NCBI GenBank assembly: GCA_902763905.1
Contig: CACWUA010000014.1
Span: 1 to 56,309, forward strand
Direction of reading: 5' to 3'
Origin: an uncultured Pseudomonadota bacterium
GTDB taxonomy: Bacteria; Pseudomonadota; Alphaproteobacteria; RF32; CAG-239
Length of the DNA stretch: 56,309 nt
Position numbers and translations under genes: made by a program. The notes below the pieces were generated by a model. It ran no database searches and was not told where the DNA came from. It saw only the letters and a list, made by a program, of their open reading frames with translations. This document shows positions 44,297 through 55,400 of the stretch, in pieces. Positions within the stretch are counted from its first letter, which is position 1. Each line of letters begins with the position of its first letter.

Positions 44297-45679
44297 TTAT
44301 TTGATTGAGCTGTTCAAACTGCGAATAATCTGATTTTGCTTATTTATATCTGTCGGAGTAATGATTTTGGCACATTCATCACTGCGCTTTTGTAAAGTTA
44401 CGGCATCAGATGATGCAAAGAACGCATCAGATATTTTAACAATTTGTTGGTATTTTGCTTCGGTGATGCCGGCTGCAGCAGCAAAGAAACCCGACGCCTG
44501 ACGCATATTGGAGTTTTCTCCATTACCCAAGTAGCTTAAACAATATACGATTTCCTCATCTCCGGCGTAGAGATTTTTATCTAAATTTGAAAGCTGCGGT
44601 TTATAAACAGGTTTTTTAACAATCGGTTGCGGAGTTTTTTTCTTTAAATCTGTTTTTGGTTTTATAACCTTGGTTTTGACCTTATCCTGGGCGGTGACTT
44701 TGGCCTTTTTAACAGTTTTTTCTGTTGTCTTTTCACTTGCTTCTTTAGCAAGTTTTTCCGCTTTTTCTGCAGCTTCTTTGGCAATTGCTTTGGCTTTTTC
44801 GGCCTCTTTTATCTTTTCTTCTGCTTCTTTAGCTTTTTCTTCGGCTTCTTTAGCTGCCTTATTTGCTGCTTCTTTAGCCTCTTTTTTAGCTTTTTGTTCA
44901 GCTTCTGCCGCTTCTTTTACGGCACTCAGCTCAGCTTTTTTAGCATCTTGAGCTGCTTTTGCGGCTTTTTCGTATTCATTCAAACGCTCGGTTAAAATTG
45001 TGTTTTGTTCTTGCATTTGTTTTAATTGTTCTTCCAATTCCTGATTGCGCATTTCTGCTTGTTCTTGAAAAGCTTTTGCTTCCAATACCGAGGATTTTGC
45101 TTGTTCCAAAACAGCATACATCCTCGCCATATCGGCCGCCGGTATGGTTTCTTCAAGATTTTCTGCTTTTTCTTGATTTTTTTCACTTGCAGGTATAGCC
45201 GCAGGCGGAACTTCCGATGATACGGTCTTTTCTTTGGAAGCCTGTGCAGGTTGCATAGCTTGTATCTCGGAATTTGTTGTTGATTGTGTTTGTTCTTGCG
45301 GAGCAATATCCGGCTGAGCTTTCACTATTGCATCTTTTTCTGCTCTTTGTTGCTGAACCTGATGTAAAACAGCGGCGACATCGGCAACTTTTTTCTTTTC
45401 TACAATTTTAAGCGGAGTCCAACCTTGAGCGTTGCTGATATTCATATCGGCACCGTATTGCAATAGAATCCGTGCCATTTCGGCATTATTAAGTGCAACT
45501 GCATAATGCAAAGGTGCATTACCTTGTGCGTTGACAGCATTAACATCTTCCCCATTGTTTAATAAAGCCAAAACAGCTTCTTTATCATTTTGCTTAACAC
45601 TGTCAATCAGTTCTTGCAACGAGGCATGGGCCTGTGTGGTAAACAAAATAATGAAAGCAATTAACAAACTTTTTTTCAT
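44297..45679 (-). CDS. Exported ankyrin-repeat protein with a long coiled coil
   Basis: A 460-residue protein. From ATG 45677–45679 (strong AAGGAG) it starts with a signal peptide MKKSLLIAFIILFTTQAHAS, followed by about three ankyrin repeats (DVNAVNAQGNAPLHYAVALN and DMNISNAQGWTPLKIVEKK are the clearest), a polar linker, and a roughly 180-residue Ala/Glu/Lys coiled coil reminiscent of the TolA stalk (AKEAEEKIKEAEKAKAIAKE). The C-terminal 100 residues form a separate basic then cysteine-containing domain (EEIVYCLSYLG, RSDECAKII). Function unknown; a periplasm-spanning linker or host-directed protein are both conceivable. It lies between aspS and gyrA on the same strand. Confidence 0.75.
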   Translation of the reverse strand: MKKSLLIAFIILFTTQAHASLQELIDSVKQNDKEAVLALLNNGEDVNAVNAQGNAPLHYAVALNNAEMARILLQYGADMNISNAQGWTPLKIVEKKKVADVAAVLHQVQQQRAEKDAIVKAQPDIAPQEQTQSTTNSEIQAMQPAQASKEKTVSSEVPPAAIPASEKNQEKAENLEETIPAADMARMYAVLEQAKSSVLEAKAFQEQAEMRNQELEEQLKQMQEQNTILTERLNEYEKAAKAAQDAKKAELSAVKEAAEAEQKAKKEAKEAANKAAKEAEEKAKEAEEKIKEAEKAKAIAKEAAEKAEKLAKEASEKTTEKTVKKAKVTAQDKVKTKVIKPKTDLKKKTPQPIVKKPVYKPQLSNLDKNLYAGDEEIVYCLSYLGNGENSNMRQASGFFAAAAGITEAKYQQIVKISDAFFASSDAVTLQKRSDECAKIITPTDINKQNQIIRSLNSSIK

Positions 45680-45753
45680 ATTTTTCTCCTTATAGATATG
45701 CCGAAATCTTTTTTGATAATAACCATTTAATTTTAATTTGCAACATTTTTTAA

Positions 45754-45776
45754 GGCTGACCGCGAATCGATCAGCC
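45754..45776. terminator. Possible weak terminator after aspS
   Basis: GGCTGA/TCAGCC (6 bp, 11-nt loop) lies just after the aspS stop on the minus strand. There is no T-run on either side, so it may be an mRNA processing or stability element instead. Confidence 0.35.
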
Positions 45777-45783
45777 CTAAAAA

Positions 45784-47541
45784 TCACAATTTAAGTTCAA
45801 TATGCAAATCTTTAAGCTGTTGCTCGGTTACGGTATTCGGGGCTTGCATCATCAAGTCCTGAGCTTTACCGTTCAGCGGAAACAGAATTACATCGCGGAT
45901 AATCGGCTCATCCAGCAACAGCATTACTGTACGGTCAATACCGGGAGCGCAACCGGCGTGCGGAGGTGCCCCGTATTTGAAAGCATTTATCATACCACCA
46001 AATTTATTATCAACAACGCTATGATCATAACCGGCAATTTCAAAGGCGCGATACATAATTTCCGGACTATGATTGCGCACCGCACCCGAAGCCAATTCTA
46101 CCCCGTTGCAAACCAAATCATATTGATAAGCTAAGATATCCAACGGATTTTTAGTATTAAGCGCTTCCAAACCGCCTTGCGGCATAGAAAACGGGTTATG
46201 CGAAAATTCCACGGCGCCGGTCTCTTCATTTTCTTCATAGAACGGAAAATCAACTATCCAGCACAATTTAAATGAATTTTTATCAAATAAATCTAAGGCC
46301 TCGCCTATCATGTTACGAACAACACCGGCAAATTTATTAATGACTTTTGCCGCACCGCCCATAAAGAATATGGCATCACCATCTTTAGCGTTGAATTGTT
46401 GTTTCAATTCGGTGATTTTTTCTTCGCTGAAAAATTTAGCTATACCTTTGGCACCGCCGTCTGCAAAAGCAATGTAGGCTATACCTCCCATTCCCTGCTC
46501 TTTGGCATACGCATCGAATTTATCGAAGAACGAACGTGGTTTATTGCCGGCATTGGGAGCTTTAATGGCGCGGATTTGCTCTCCGTTTGCCGCTTTTGCA
46601 TCATACACTCCAAAACCTGAATTATTGAAAAACGCAGTAGCATCATCAATAATCAACGGATTACGCAGATCAGGTTTATCGCTGCCGTATTTAAGCATAG
46701 CCTCACGGAACGGAATACGTTCAAAAGGCGCTTGACTAACGGTTTTACCATTAGCAAATTTATTGAAAATCGTGCCCATGGTATATTCTATTACCTTAAA
46801 TACATCTTCTTGAGTGACAAAAGACATTTCCATATCCAGCTGATAGAATTCGCCCGGAGAACGATCGGCTCGCGGATCCTCATCGCGAAAACACGGAGCA
46901 ATCTGGAAATACTTATCAAAACCGGAAACCATTAACAGCTGCTTAAATTGTTGCGGGGCTTGAGGCAGAGCGTAAAACTTTCCCGGATTTAAGCGCGACG
47001 GAACCAAAAAGTCGCGAGCACCTTCCGGCGAAGACGCAGTCAAAATCGGTGTTTGATATTCATTAAATCCCTGCTCGTGCATCAGACGACGCATCTCGGA
47101 GATTACTTTGCAACGCAACAAAATATTGTTGCGGATTTTTTCGCGGCGTAAATCCAAAAAGCGATATTTCAGGCGCAATTCTTCCGGCTCGTTGCATTCT
47201 CCCGTGACCTGAACCGGCAAAACATCTGCTTCGGAATAAACTGTTACTTCCTCAACCTTTATCTCAATATCTCCTGTCGGTATGTTTTTATTGACACTCT
47301 CGCGCGCCACGACCTGTCCGACAAAACCGACCACGCTTTCTACGCGTATATCTCTAATTTTTTCAAACAAATCAGAAGAGCTATCAAATACACATTGGGT
47401 AATGCCATAATGATCGCGCAAGTCAATAAAGCATAAATTCCCTAAGTTACGCTTACGTTGTATCCAACCTGCAAGCTTAACCCTTTGACCGATATGTTCC
47501 GTTCGCAGCTCGCCGCAAGTATGAGTCCGATATTCGTTCAT
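45784..47541 (-). CDS. aspS: Aspartyl-tRNA synthetase
   Basis: Class IIb synthetase. The 585 residues match the bacterial type with an OB-fold anticodon domain ([20 protein letters not shown]), class II motif 2 ([19 protein letters not shown]), the bacterial insertion (GAD domain, about residues 290–420) and motif 3 ([16 protein letters not shown]). In bacteria that rely on GatCAB this enzyme often also mischarges tRNA(Asn); gatCAB is encoded at 8.5–11.7 kb, but the recognition residues cannot be judged by eye. No asparaginyl synthetase is in the window. Confidence 0.97.
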   Translation of the reverse strand: MNEYRTHTCGELRTEHIGQRVKLAGWIQRKRNLGNLCFIDLRDHYGITQCVFDSSSDLFEKIRDIRVESVVGFVGQVVARESVNKNIPTGDIEIKVEEVTVYSEADVLPVQVTGECNEPEELRLKYRFLDLRREKIRNNILLRCKVISEMRRLMHEQGFNEYQTPILTASSPEGARDFLVPSRLNPGKFYALPQAPQQFKQLLMVSGFDKYFQIAPCFRDEDPRADRSPGEFYQLDMEMSFVTQEDVFKVIEYTMGTIFNKFANGKTVSQAPFERIPFREAMLKYGSDKPDLRNPLIIDDATAFFNNSGFGVYDAKAANGEQIRAIKAPNAGNKPRSFFDKFDAYAKEQGMGGIAYIAFADGGAKGIAKFFSEEKITELKQQFNAKDGDAIFFMGGAAKVINKFAGVVRNMIGEALDLFDKNSFKLCWIVDFPFYEENEETGAVEFSHNPFSMPQGGLEALNTKNPLDILAYQYDLVCNGVELASGAVRNHSPEIMYRAFEIAGYDHSVVDNKFGGMINAFKYGAPPHAGCAPGIDRTVMLLLDEPIIRDVILFPLNGKAQDLMMQAPNTVTEQQLKDLHIELKL

Positions 47542-47659
47542 TATTTCCTCTTTATTTATTAAAACTGTATTTTGTTCTAAAGCGTATTTACAATAAAATC
47601 AACCCTAAATTAAAAAAATATTAAACACTGTTTGATATCCTATCAGAGGAGGAAATATT

Positions 47660-48826
47660 ATGCAATTAATCAATACAACAGAAAAATTAAATGAATTTTG
47701 CAATGTTTTGCAAAATCAAGCTTTTATAACAGTTGATTCGGAATTTATACGCGAGCATTCGTATTATCCGAAATTATGTCTAATTCAAGTAGCCTGTGAA
47801 CAAGATTCGGCAATTATTGACCCTTTATCTTCTACGGATTTATCAGCTTTTTTTGCAATTTTACAAAATCCGAATATTGTAAAAATTTTCCATTCGGGAA
47901 GACAAGATATCGAAATTTTTTATAATTTAACCGGACATACTCCGAAAAATGTTTTTGATACGCAAATTGCCGCTATGGTGTGCGGCTTTGCCGAAAATAT
48001 CGGATATGGCAATTTGGTGCGTGAAATAACACATGTGGATTTAGATAAATCACAGCGCCTGACCGATTGGAGTTTACGACCTCTTGACGAATCGCAGCTG
48101 CAATACGCTATTTGTGATGTTACTTATTTGATTGATTGCTATAAATATTTGATTTCCTATATGAAAGAAAATCATAGAGAGAATTGGGTTGATGAAGAAA
48201 TAAATCAGTTATGCGATGAAAGTGGTTATTGTATTAAACCGGAAAACGCTTGGCTGCGAGTTAAGCACAATGTGCATTCACCGCATTTTTTGGCTGCGCT
48301 TAAATATTTAGCTGAATGGCGTGAACGACGAGCTCAAAAATTCAATACTCCGCGTTCCGGAATTTTAAGAGATGAAGTCTTGTTAAATGTTGCCAGTGCC
48401 GCACCTAAAAACATTGAGGAATTGAAAAATGTCCGTAATCTCAAAAAAGAGGTAATAAGCGGTAAATTGGGGATTGAAATTATGGAAGCTCTTGATAAAG
48501 CCAGAAAAAATCCTATGCCTGCAGATATTTGTCGTTCTGATCGCAAGCAATGCTGTAATATCCCTAATCATGAACAGAGTCTGGCGGAAATTCTGAAACT
48601 TTTACTTAAAATTAAAAGTCAAGAATCCGGAGTGATTGCCAGATTAATAGCATCTGATGAAGATTTGCGTTACATAATTTTGAATCAACCGGAAAAAACC
48701 CATTCCATGCAAGGATGGCGCTATGAAGTTTTCGGACAATATGCCGAACAAATATGCCGTGGCAAGTTGTCAATTTCCTATAATCCGAGAAAGAAAAGTA
48801 TAGAATTTAATAGTTGTATTAAATGA
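47660..48826 (+). CDS. rnd: Ribonuclease D
   Basis: 3'-to-5' exoribonuclease that trims tRNA precursors. The 388 residues include the DEDD exonuclease motifs: D26 and E28 in VDSEFIREHSYYPKL, the second Asp in FHSGRQDIEIFY, and the last Tyr/Asp in LQYAICDVTYLIDCY. One HRDC domain follows near residue 210 (LKYLAEWRERRAQKFN), and the rest is a diverged second helical domain. A very strong AGAGGAGGAAA precedes the ATG. It is divergent from aspS with 118 nt between them. Confidence 0.94.
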   Translation: MQLINTTEKLNEFCNVLQNQAFITVDSEFIREHSYYPKLCLIQVACEQDSAIIDPLSSTDLSAFFAILQNPNIVKIFHSGRQDIEIFYNLTGHTPKNVFDTQIAAMVCGFAENIGYGNLVREITHVDLDKSQRLTDWSLRPLDESQLQYAICDVTYLIDCYKYLISYMKENHRENWVDEEINQLCDESGYCIKPENAWLRVKHNVHSPHFLAALKYLAEWRERRAQKFNTPRSGILRDEVLLNVASAAPKNIEELKNVRNLKKEVISGKLGIEIMEALDKARKNPMPADICRSDRKQCCNIPNHEQSLAEILKLLLKIKSQESGVIARLIASDEDLRYIILNQPEKTHSMQGWRYEVFGQYAEQICRGKLSISYNPRKKSIEFNSCIK

Positions 48827-49094
48827 TTTTGTTGAGAAGCGTCAAAGTCATAGCTTTTTATGGTGCAGTACATTAAATAAAAGTCATCTTTTTTTTGCAT
48901 CGGCAAAAATTTTGGGATATTCCGTATATAGCAGTGCTTGGCGATATTATGTGTATAAAATAAACAAATTCGTTTAATACAGTCAATCCGAATAATTATA
49001 TACAGAGGTATAAAATTTTATCAAAAATACTTGCAATAACTGGGAATATTTGTATGAATATTCGTAAATTATATGCAAATTTGGAACCTATATC

Positions 49095-50567
49095 ATGCCC
49101 TTGCTTGTGTTTTTATTCGGTTTTATGTTTTTTTCTACGGCTAATTGGATTATTCGTAAATATGGTCCTGTTACCTATGAACAAATCATATTTCATCTGA
49201 ATATGCCTTTCAGCTCAGAAATAAGGCTTGTTTTAAGCTATTTACAGAATACGGTGATGACCGGTGCCATTATTACATTGGTGTTGTGGATTTTATTTTC
49301 GCAAAAATATCATTGGAAATTCAAAAAAATCGAAAACTGCAGAAACTATATTTATTGTCATCGTTGGGCACTATCTTTGTTGTGGTTGCTTTTCTGTGTG
49401 GTTTATTATTGTATAAAAATGAATGTTTGGGCTATGATCAATCATCAACAATACAAAAGACAAATTTCAAACTTTTATGAGCAATATTATGTATATCCGC
49501 AACAGACACAAATAACGTTTCCGGAGCGTCCGCGCAATTTGGTAATCATTTTTATGGAAAGTATCGAATCTACTTTTGCCAAGACACCTTTACATGATTA
49601 TTGGAATGCTGATTTAATTCCTGAATTACACACTTTGGCCGATAATAACATTAACTTCAGCGATACCCCGTATATCGGAGGAGCATATCAGGTGGACGGA
49701 ACTCAATGGACACAGGCGGGATTATTTGCAAAAACCTGTGGCGCACCGATTCAACTGCCGTTGCGTGAGGCTAATTTCTTTCAGCCGAAGAACGATTTCT
49801 ATCCGAATGCATGGTGTTTATATGATATTTTACGCCAACAAGGATACAATGAAAGTTTTATGATAGGTTCAAACGGCGAATTCGGCGGTATGGATCGCTT
49901 TGTAAAAACCCATGGTCAACAACATTTCATGGATACGTTATATTTTACGCGTTCAATGAGCAAACTGGCATATAAAAAGCGGCGCAAAAATATGCCGGAT
50001 GAACAGTTGTTTCCGTTGGCAAAAGAAGAACTTGATTTATTGGCCAAACAGAATAAGCCGTTTGTATTCACACTGATGACTTTGGATACGCATTTCGGTA
50101 CGCAGGATTTTTCCGATAAAATATGTGAGCGCGCTTACGGACCGGATAATAATTTGCAAAACGTAGTTTCGTGTGCCAGTAGGCAAATAAATAATTTTGT
50201 GGAATGGTTACAACAACAGCCGTATTATGAAAACACTACCGTGGTTTTGCTCGGTGATCATCTGATGATGAATGATGCTTTTACACCGGAAATGAACCGC
50301 AAACCGTTGAATATTTTTATCAACTCGGCGGTGCCGGCGCAAAACAGCAAAAATCGTATATTCACTCCTTTTGATATTTATCCGACTATTGTGGAAAGTA
50401 TGGGAGCACAAATTAACGGACACCGTTTGGGCCTCGGCACTTCATTATTTTCTGCCGAACCTACGCTTACGGAAGATAAAATATCCGTTGAAGACATGAA
50501 CAACGAAATTCGTAAATCATCAAAAATTTACGATTGGCTGCTTTATGGTAAACAAATTGAAGAATAA
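49095..50567 (+). CDS. OpgB/LtaS-like phosphoglycerol transferase
   Basis: A 490-residue membrane enzyme of the alkaline phosphatase/sulfatase superfamily. About three membrane segments fill the first 130 residues. The extracytoplasmic catalytic domain starts NLVIIFMESIESTFA (metal-binding E155), followed by VDGTQWTQAGLFAKTCGAPI, very like the GTGWTIAGMVASQCG block of OpgB (MdoB), and LLGDHLMMND with the metal-binding Asp/His. OpgB moves phosphoglycerol from phosphatidylglycerol to periplasmic glucans; LtaS relatives polymerise it. The acceptor here is unknown. The N-terminus may be short: ATG 49054 upstream lies in another frame and reads MNIRKLYANLEP, so a one-base shift is possible. The stop is only 4 nt from the convergent pheA stop. 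Confidence 0.82.
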   Translation: MPLLVFLFGFMFFSTANWIIRKYGPVTYEQIIFHLNMPFSSEIRLVLSYLQNTVMTGAIITLVLWILFSQKYHWKFKKIENCRNYIYCHRWALSLLWLLFCVVYYCIKMNVWAMINHQQYKRQISNFYEQYYVYPQQTQITFPERPRNLVIIFMESIESTFAKTPLHDYWNADLIPELHTLADNNINFSDTPYIGGAYQVDGTQWTQAGLFAKTCGAPIQLPLREANFFQPKNDFYPNAWCLYDILRQQGYNESFMIGSNGEFGGMDRFVKTHGQQHFMDTLYFTRSMSKLAYKKRRKNMPDEQLFPLAKEELDLLAKQNKPFVFTLMTLDTHFGTQDFSDKICERAYGPDNNLQNVVSCASRQINNFVEWLQQQPYYENTTVVLLGDHLMMNDAFTPEMNRKPLNIFINSAVPAQNSKNRIFTPFDIYPTIVESMGAQINGHRLGLGTSLFSAEPTLTEDKISVEDMNNEIRKSSKIYDWLLYGKQIEE

Positions 50568-50571
50568 GCTT

Positions 50572-51399
50572 TTATTTACGGTATTCGTGTGCCGGATAAC
50601 ATCCTAAAATCTGATAATTTTCCGAAAAGAACTTAAGCTCAGACAATGCATATTGCAAAGCGCGTGAATGAATATGTTGCTCTACTTCAATATAAAACTG
50701 TGCTGAAAAAAACTTACCGCCGAGCAAATAACTTTCAAGTTTGGAAATATTAATACCGTTGGTGGCAAATCCACCCAATACCTTATACAAAGCGGCCGGA
50801 ATATGCTTGGTTACAAACACGATTGAAGTAATAAATCGGCCTCCGTCATTTACCGGAAATTCCTCATTTTTCTGCATAATCAAAAAGCGCGTTGTATTGT
50901 TATCGGCATTTTCTATATCAGATGCTACAATATCCAGTCCGTAAATATCTGCTGCCAATACGGAAGCAATTGCCGCTTTGGTTTTGTCTTGCTCTAATGC
51001 TATTTTCTCGCATGATTTAGCCGTGTCAATCCGTGAAACCGCTTTAATTCCGTGAGTTTTCAGAAATGTCGAACATTGCGCCAATGCTTGCGGATGCGAA
51101 GCTGCACTTAATATATCTGATAAATTTGCTCCTTTAACAGCCAAAAGCTGATGCTTTATCCGCATAAAATGTTCTCCGACAATATGCAGTCCTGCTTCCG
51201 GTAATAAAAAATGCACATCGCTGACACGTCCGGCATTTGAATTTTCCACCGGTATCACCGCCTTATCGACGGTACCGTTTTTTACCAATTCCATGGCTAT
51301 TTCAAAAGTATCGCACGGAATATATTCCTGATTAGGAAACAATGTGTTGCAGGCAATATGTGAATAAGCTCCGGGAGCTCCCTGATATGCAATTTTCAT
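50572..51399 (-). CDS. pheA: Prephenate dehydratase
   Basis: Converts prephenate to phenylpyruvate in phenylalanine synthesis. The 275 residues are the stand-alone form. The catalytic domain starts MKIAYQGAPGAYSHIACNTL and contains VIPVENSNAGRVSDVHFLL and NNTTRFLIM (TRF motif). The ACT regulatory domain at the C-terminus has GINISKLESYLLGGKFF (ESRP-like phenylalanine-binding motif, here ESYL), so feedback control by phenylalanine is probable but the motif is altered. No chorismate mutase fusion. It is convergent with the phosphoglycerol transferase. Confidence 0.95.
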   Translation of the reverse strand: MKIAYQGAPGAYSHIACNTLFPNQEYIPCDTFEIAMELVKNGTVDKAVIPVENSNAGRVSDVHFLLPEAGLHIVGEHFMRIKHQLLAVKGANLSDILSAASHPQALAQCSTFLKTHGIKAVSRIDTAKSCEKIALEQDKTKAAIASVLAADIYGLDIVASDIENADNNTTRFLIMQKNEEFPVNDGGRFITSIVFVTKHIPAALYKVLGGFATNGINISKLESYLLGGKFFSAQFYIEVEQHIHSRALQYALSELKFFSENYQILGCYPAHEYRK

Positions 51400-51517
51400 T
51401 ATTTTAGTCCTTTCTTAAACGGGTATCAAAATAAATTAAAAATTATAATTGTCAAGCATAACAGTTGTTTTAATAAAAAGACTTAATATCAGGAATGCAC
51501 ACTTTGTCTGCAGTGTA

Positions 51518-51545
51518 TTGACTTTGACAAACTTGCCGCTATAAT
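51518..51545 (+). promoter_or_regulatory. Predicted sigma-70 promoter for the ArsP_2-like permease
   Basis: TTGACT (51518–51523), a 16-nt spacer and a perfect TATAAT (51540–51545). The expected transcription start is near 51552, which falls after the first ATG (51551) and supports the internal start at 51575. Confidence 0.65.
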
Positions 51546-51574
51546 GCGGAATGTTTTTGAAATTAGAGGCGTTA

Positions 51575-52408
51575 ATGGATATTTTAATCGATACTTTGAT
51601 TGATAACATAAAACTGTTTCCGTTTTTGTTTGTTACCTATTTATGCTTGGAGTATATTGAGCATAAAACTTCGGATAAAACTGCAAAAATCATAAAAAAA
51701 GCCGGTTGGAGCGGTCCGTTGGTGGGAAGTATATGCGGAGCATTACCGCAATGCGGTTTCTCTGTTGTGGCTGCCAATTTTTTTGCCGCGCGGGTTATTG
51801 GTATCGGTACGTTGTTGGCGATTTTTCTTTCAACATCCGATGAAATGCTGCCGATTATGATTTCGGGAGCCGTATCACCGCTTTTAATTACTGAAATAGT
51901 GCTATATAAAATTTGCTGCGGTATCGTCTTCGGTTATATGGTTAATTTTGTTTGGCGTAAATATAAACCGCGGCCGCAAATCAATATTGAAGAATTATGC
52001 AATAACGAAAATTGTCATTGTGAGACTTCCGTTATCAAACCTGCGTTGTATCATTCGGTACGTATAGCCGTGTTTTTATTGGTTGTAACATTAATTTTTA
52101 ATTATGCCGTCAGTTGCTTAAATGTTGATACAGTAACCTATTTTCTGCAAATTCCGCTGTTGGGTGAATTTATCAGTGGTTTAATCGGTCTTATTCCCAA
52201 TTGTTCGGCTTCGGTTATATTGACTCAGTTATATATGGAAAATTGTATCGGTATCGGAGCTTTGATGAGCGGTTCTTTAGTCAGCGGCGGAGTTGGATTG
52301 TTGGTGTTGTTCAGAGTTAATCGGCATATAAAAGAAAATATAATGATAATTGCCATATTGTATATGTGCGGAATTATCGGCGGTTTGTCGGCACAGATTG
52401 TATTCTGA
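51575..52408 (+). CDS. Putative heavy-metal/arsenic efflux permease (ArsP_2, DUF2899-like)
   Basis: A 277-residue membrane protein with about eight to ten hydrophobic segments arranged as two similar halves. The characteristic motif occurs once per half: GSICGALPQCGFSVVAANFF near the start and GLIGLIPNCSASVILTQLY later, with a central hydrophilic loop rich in Cys and His (CNNENCHCETS), which looks metal-binding. The family is annotated as a putative 10-TM metal or organoarsenic exporter; the substrate here is unproven. The start at 51575 has GAGG at the right distance and fits the promoter; 51551 is the alternative. Confidence 0.75.
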   Translation: MDILIDTLIDNIKLFPFLFVTYLCLEYIEHKTSDKTAKIIKKAGWSGPLVGSICGALPQCGFSVVAANFFAARVIGIGTLLAIFLSTSDEMLPIMISGAVSPLLITEIVLYKICCGIVFGYMVNFVWRKYKPRPQINIEELCNNENCHCETSVIKPALYHSVRIAVFLLVVTLIFNYAVSCLNVDTVTYFLQIPLLGEFISGLIGLIPNCSASVILTQLYMENCIGIGALMSGSLVSGGVGLLVLFRVNRHIKENIMIIAILYMCGIIGGLSAQIVF

Positions 52409-52422
52409 GGTGTGTTTTTTTA

Positions 52423-52450
52423 TTGACTTTTGTCCACAATATGATACATA
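52423..52450 (+). promoter_or_regulatory. Possible promoter of the 1268-residue protein gene
   Basis: TTGACT (52423–52428) and TACATA (52445–52450), 16 nt apart, lie about 40 nt before the ATG at 52490. The -10 is a moderate match only; the element overlaps the region right after the permease stop. Confidence 0.4.
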
Positions 52451-52489
52451 ATTATATAAAGCAATTATCAATGGAATAGGACTGAGACT

Positions 52490-55400
52490 ATGGCAGAAAA
52501 TATAGATTATGAAGCGCTGATAGATGAATTGGCTCAATCGGAAACAGCACCGGAACGTTTGGTGGAAATTCAGCAAACATTGGGACAGGTTCCTTATGCA
52601 CAAAGAAATGATAATTTGGATTTTGTATGGAAAGAAACTTATAATAAAGCCAATGAGATGATAGAAAAATTGGCCGAACAATCGCTGGAAGGTGCTTCAT
52701 TAGATGATTTAAAAGCTCTCGACAATCTTCTGGAGACGTTTGCCTCACATACCAACGGCGAATATACAGGCTTGGCTGCAGAACTTAAAGGTAAAATAGA
52801 TAAACGCCGCGAAGAATTGCCAAGTGAAACCCCTTCTCCGGCAAACGAAGAACAAAAAGAGCCTCCTCTCGAAGAAAGTAGTATAGAAACTAAAGAAGAG
52901 GAAAAGGAAAAAACACCGGAAGCGGGAAACGAAGAACCGATAAATATTCATGATGAAAAAGATGAAGAATTTTTAGATTCCATTACCGATGAAAATAAAG
53001 CGCAGATTGGTTCACGCTATGAACGACTTGATGCCGCTGCCCAAGCTATAGGCAATGTGTTTGAAAATAATCCGGAGAAAAATCAGAACGTTGATTTTAG
53101 CGGTATTAAAAACTTTTTTGATAATGTTTGGATTGATCAATCCTTACCGGATGATCCGGATAAAGAGCCGACCAAAGAAGATGTGCAAAAGCGCGATGAA
53201 TTGCGCTCGCAGATGTTTGATCTTGCCGTCAATATGTCGCTTAAAGATTTGGTAAAAGACGAAGCTGTTGATAAAGGTGATGATAAGGAATTACAGAAAA
53301 AACTACTGGAGACAATTCATGATAATATGACTTTTTTGAGTTATAATCTGGTAGGTAATCAGCAGGCATTTGAAGCAATGGAACGCGGCACGGATATCAG
53401 TAAGCTGACACTGGAGGAACGTAAGGCCTATATTGATATGCAGATGAGTTCAACTAACGATGCAATGGCAGCGGCAACTGCAGCCTTAAACGGTAAAAGA
53501 TCTCCGATTCGCGTTTCTTCGGCCGCTATTTGTGCTACAGTAGCTTCTCCGGCACGGCAAGTTGAAGATTTTGCCGAAGGATTCAAAGAAAAAACCGGAA
53601 TCGGTAAATTATGGAATAGAGTCAAAACTTTTGACGAACATATGACTAAAACTCATCCCAGACTGTATCCGTTGGCAAAATCATTGGCTATTTCTTCAAT
53701 CGGTGGTCCGGGAGCTACCATGGCTTATGTCGGATATAATACATACAAAGCCGGCAAAAAGGTATTTGATGAATACAAAGCTCAAAAAGCAGCAACCGGT
53801 ATGACTTTTAAGGAGTATTGGTCGGATAATAAAAATAAAGCAAAAATTGCCGGAGTGGCATTATCTGTCGTATCAGCCGCTATTTCCACATGCGCCGGTA
53901 TTAATGGTATAACCAACGGCAACTTCGGAATCGCCGGCAATTTAACCGGTTCAATGCTTTCCGGCTCAGCCTCAATCGGTGATATTGCCAATCAAGGATG
54001 GAATCAAATTTCGGAAAGCGCCGGTAATCTGATTAATAAGTTGTCAGATGTAAATAACTTAAATCCGCTGAATGCCGGTAAAAAAATTATTGATACTTTT
54101 GCCAATCGCGGCTGGATGAATGTTTTAACCGCAACCAATGCGGCAAACACCTCATATAGAGCATATTTAGAAGCACCGCAGGGCAAAAAGATGGAAGCAG
54201 CCCGTAAAGCCTTTATCGGTTCATTTACCGGTACCTTTATCGGTTTGGCCGCATCGCAAGCTGTCGCAAGTATGACACATCAAGCTGCGGAAAACAATAA
54301 TACTCCGGTGGATATTAAATCAATCGAAGCCGGAGAAAAAGAGTTTATGGATGCCTATAAAGAGGCTGAGCTCAATCATGAGTTTGATATGAATATTTAT
54401 CGTCCGCAGGAAGAAATTGACGGCAGTCAGCTTGATGAAATTGAGGTAATCGGAAGTGCACACCACCATGGAGCTCCTACTATACAGCATGAGTCAACGA
54501 CTGGTGTCCATGAAGTGTTTCATGAAGCAGAAAAGCCTTCAACCGGATTGCCGGAAGTAGGTTTTGTGGTAAACAATGAAGATGTTTCAATAGCAGACAG
54601 CGGAAATTTGGAGGACAATCTGAACGCGGCTCGCGGTAATTATCTCAATCATCATCCCGAGATTGATTTCGGTAATAATTCGGTAGAGATTACTGGAGAG
54701 GATTTAGACGCAACAATTACCACCAGTACCGAGGAATTGAAACATAATGACACGGTTATAGGATATGAAAAGAGTGTTGATACCGTTATAAAATCATCGG
54801 AATTGGATATGGAAAGACACGAGCAGTTGGCTCATACAGATACCGGAGAGGTAAAGTTAACCACCAATGAAGGAGTTGTTGCGGCAAGTGGTAACGAAAA
54901 TATTCCGGAAGGAGCCAAAATCGTAAGTGTTGTTGATTTTAAAAATGACCAATCCGAATTGCATATAACCAAATTTGAAGTAACCGATGAAAATGGCGAT
55001 GTGAAGTCGTATATTGCCGATAATAGCGGTAATGTAAAAGAAACACCGGCAAATTATGATGAAAACAAAATATATGCAAATGGTAAAGGATTGGTGCATG
55101 ATACCGCCGTTACCAAGCTCGAAGCAGAGCAACAAAAAGCCGAGACTGAACAAACCGGTGCACAAGCCGTCAATCTCGGAGTGGTTGAAAAGCCGGCCGA
55201 TCAGATGGATATGAGCGAAATCAGAGCTCAACAAGAAGCCGCTCTTGAGGCTGAACAAACCGGTGCACAAGCCGTCAATCTCGGAGTGGTTGAAAAGCCG
55301 TCTGACCAGATGGATATGAGTGAAATCAGGGAACAACAAAAAGCCGCTCTTGAGGCTGAACAAATCGGTGCACAAGCAGAAACTAAACAAGAACAACATG

